Shown here: positions 62,985-64,000 of the stretch, one piece after another
Numbering within the stretch: the stretch's first letter is position 1
Layout of the letters: the number at the start of each line of letters is the position of its first letter
Assembly: GCA_934359255.1 (NCBI GenBank)
Contig: CAKRLG010000008.1
Span: 35,044-99,043, forward strand
Length of the DNA stretch: 64,000 bases
Reading direction: 5' to 3'
Origin: an uncultured Ruminococcus sp.
GTDB taxonomy: Bacteria > Bacillota > Clostridia > Lachnospirales > Lachnospiraceae
The notes under the pieces: generated by a model
The model's input: the letters and a program-made list of their open reading frames with translations, nothing else
What the model was told of the DNA's origin: nothing
Databases searched by the model: none
Made by a program: the position numbers and the translations under genes

Positions 62985-63620
62985 ATGACAACACGGGAAG
63001 AAGCACTGGCTTACGGTCTGTCGTTTGACAATGTGTACGAAGAAAAACCATTTCACGATTCCAACTGGCAGCTTGTCCGGGTTCGTGGAAGTAAAAAAGC
63101 ATTTCTCTGGATCTATGAACGCAACGGTTTTATCAATCTGAATGTGAAGGTTGCGCCTGAATGGAGAGATTTCTGGCGCTCTGCCTATGATTCGGTAATC
63201 GCCGGTTATCACCAGAACAAGGAACACTGGAACACGATCATTTTGGACGGAACCATCCCGGAAAAAGAGATCTGCCGGATGATCGCCGAAAGCTATGATC
63301 TGGTCACAGACAGCCCGACCAAACGGATCTACGAAGCTGTCAAACAGATTCCGAAAGGTCATGTGGCAACCTATGGACAGATCGCAGCCATGGCAGGTGA
63401 GCCGAAGATGGCAAGAGCTGTCGGAAACGCCCTTCACAAGAACCCGGATCCGGAACACATTCCCTGTTTCCGTGTCGTCAACGCCAAAGGCGAACTCGCC
63501 GGGGCCTTTGCCTTCGGCGGCGGACAGGTACAGGCACGGCTTCTGGAAGAAGACGGGGTGGAGGTGGTTGACGGAAAGGTCGATCTGGCTCAATATGGAA
63601 TGCCGGACAATACATTATAG
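62985..63620 (+). CDS. YjbR/MmcQ domain fused to an MGMT domain
   Basis: The 211-residue protein combines an N-terminal MmcQ/YjbR-like DNA-binding fold (about 1-105) and a C-terminal methylated-DNA-protein-cysteine methyltransferase domain (about 108-190: GHVATYGQIAAMAG, RAVGNALHKNP). The active-site motif is PCFRVV (Cys161) rather than the usual PCHRV; the cysteine is kept but the histidine that activates it is Phe. Repair activity may be reduced or altered. ATG 62985 follows AAGGAG by 10 bases; ATG 62976 is too close. Confidence 0.88.
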   Translation: MTTREEALAYGLSFDNVYEEKPFHDSNWQLVRVRGSKKAFLWIYERNGFINLNVKVAPEWRDFWRSAYDSVIAGYHQNKEHWNTIILDGTIPEKEICRMIAESYDLVTDSPTKRIYEAVKQIPKGHVATYGQIAAMAGEPKMARAVGNALHKNPDPEHIPCFRVVNAKGELAGAFAFGGGQVQARLLEEDGVEVVDGKVDLAQYGMPDNTL

Positions 63621-63645
63621 TTTATATCAAGAAGATATGCCGGAA

Positions 63646-63678
63646 GCAGAATGTCCGAACAGGATGTTCTGCTTTTTT
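63646..63678 (+). terminator. Terminator after the MGMT fusion gene
   Basis: GCAGAATGTCC (63646-63656) pairs with GGATGTTCTGC (63662-63672), with two wobble pairs, followed by six T. Confidence 0.85.
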
Positions 63679-63863
63679 GCGTTGCTGAGAACGGAGAGAC
63701 CTGTACTTTTTGGTCGCAATCATGAAATATTCAAACATTCCCCTTGCAAACTTTTCCCGGATAGTATATCTTTATTTATGATGCGGTTTTTATGCCGTGT
63801 CGTTCTTGTGTTACAAAAAAATAAAAATTCTATTTATATTGAAAAGAGGAAAAGCAAATAAAT

Positions 63864-64000
63864 ATGAGAAAATTAGCTTTAGACGATGAAATTCTGCTGA
63901 CCATCGAGAAGCCGGCCCGATATATCGGCAACGAGGTCAATGCAGTGATGAAAGACAAATCGGAAGTTGCGGTCCGGTTTGCCATGTGTTTCCCGGATGT
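63864..64000 (+). CDS. Start of a B12-binding radical SAM family gene (partial)
   Basis: The frame opens MRKLALDDEILLTIEKPARY, then IGNEVNAVMKDKSEVAVRF, and runs off the window at the 46th codon. This N terminus matches the TIGR03960-type radical SAM proteins (B12-binding, tRNA or cofactor related; role not settled). Radical SAM residues are beyond the edge. AGAGGA lies about 14 bases before the ATG. Confidence 0.75.
   Translation, partial: MRKLALDDEILLTIEKPARYIGNEVNAVMKDKSEVAVRFAMCFPD

Overview
The window is a chromosomal segment of a spore-forming, anaerobic, low-to-moderate GC Firmicute, most likely a gut Lachnospiraceae (Blautia-like; the genus is only a guess). Support: sporulation genes yqfC and yqfD, a Csp-type subtilase, a T-box leucyl-tRNA synthetase leader, Rex, an ECF transporter, NfnAB and RqcH. 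It is nearly all ordinary gene-dense chromosome. I see no rRNA or tRNA gene, CRISPR array, prophage, integrase or intact transposase gene.

Layout. 1-4.2 kb: GH51 arabinofuranosidase divergent from an AraC-type regulator, then a lipoprotein and a sugar acetyltransferase. 4.2-7.0 kb: promoter, T-box leader and leuS. 7.0-11.4 kb: a short promoter/terminator unit, a Nif11-like small protein, a phosphoglucomutase and an intracellular GH13 enzyme. 11.4-15.3 kb (minus): a nucleoside phosphorylase followed by ECF transporter genes S, T and a fused double ATPase. 15.5-20.6 kb: a cysteine hydrolase, a 206-bp palindromic element, a P-type ATPase and rqcH. 20.7-24.7 kb: yicC-remA-gmk-rpoZ-rimO-pgsA. 24.8-28.5 kb: two uncharacterised genes, a small ORF, a uracil/xanthine permease and an M18 aminopeptidase. 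28.7-31.7 kb: a 19-cysteine small protein and two divergent subtilases. 31.8-34.7 kb: a miniature inverted-repeat element, an ABC-F ATPase and rex. 34.8-48.5 kb: nnr-alr-mazF, a CNNM protein, yebC, tepA, a zinc-ribbon microprotein, uppP, ftsK, a zinc-ribbon/TPR protein and nfnAB. 48.7-64 kb: a DUF975 protein, rlmH, a polysaccharide deacetylase, a DUF2284 protein, yqfCD-phoH-ybeY, a DUF3048 lipoprotein, the proline cluster proB-DUF896-cyclo-ligase-proA, an M14 peptidase, a phosphodiesterase, a PAS protein, a hydrolase, a YjbR-MGMT fusion and the start of a radical SAM gene.

Several clusters make functional sense together: the arabinose regulator and enzyme; nucleoside import and phosphorolysis; proline synthesis; cell envelope and chromosome segregation (alr, uppP, ftsK); and late sporulation (yqfC, yqfD, the subtilases and the Cys-rich protein, the last two by inference). 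Many genes have clear sigma-A type promoters with exact 17-bp spacing, and most transcription units end in hairpin-plus-T terminators.

The features least explained by standard annotation are a miniature element with 19-bp perfect terminal repeats whose end recurs 30 kb away and supplies the stop codon of another gene; a 206-bp palindrome; a related pair of repeat blocks; an orphan Nif11-like peptide; the Cys-rich protein beside the two subtilases; an apparently antitoxin-less MazF behind a perfect 18-bp palindrome; and an MGMT fusion with an altered active-site motif.
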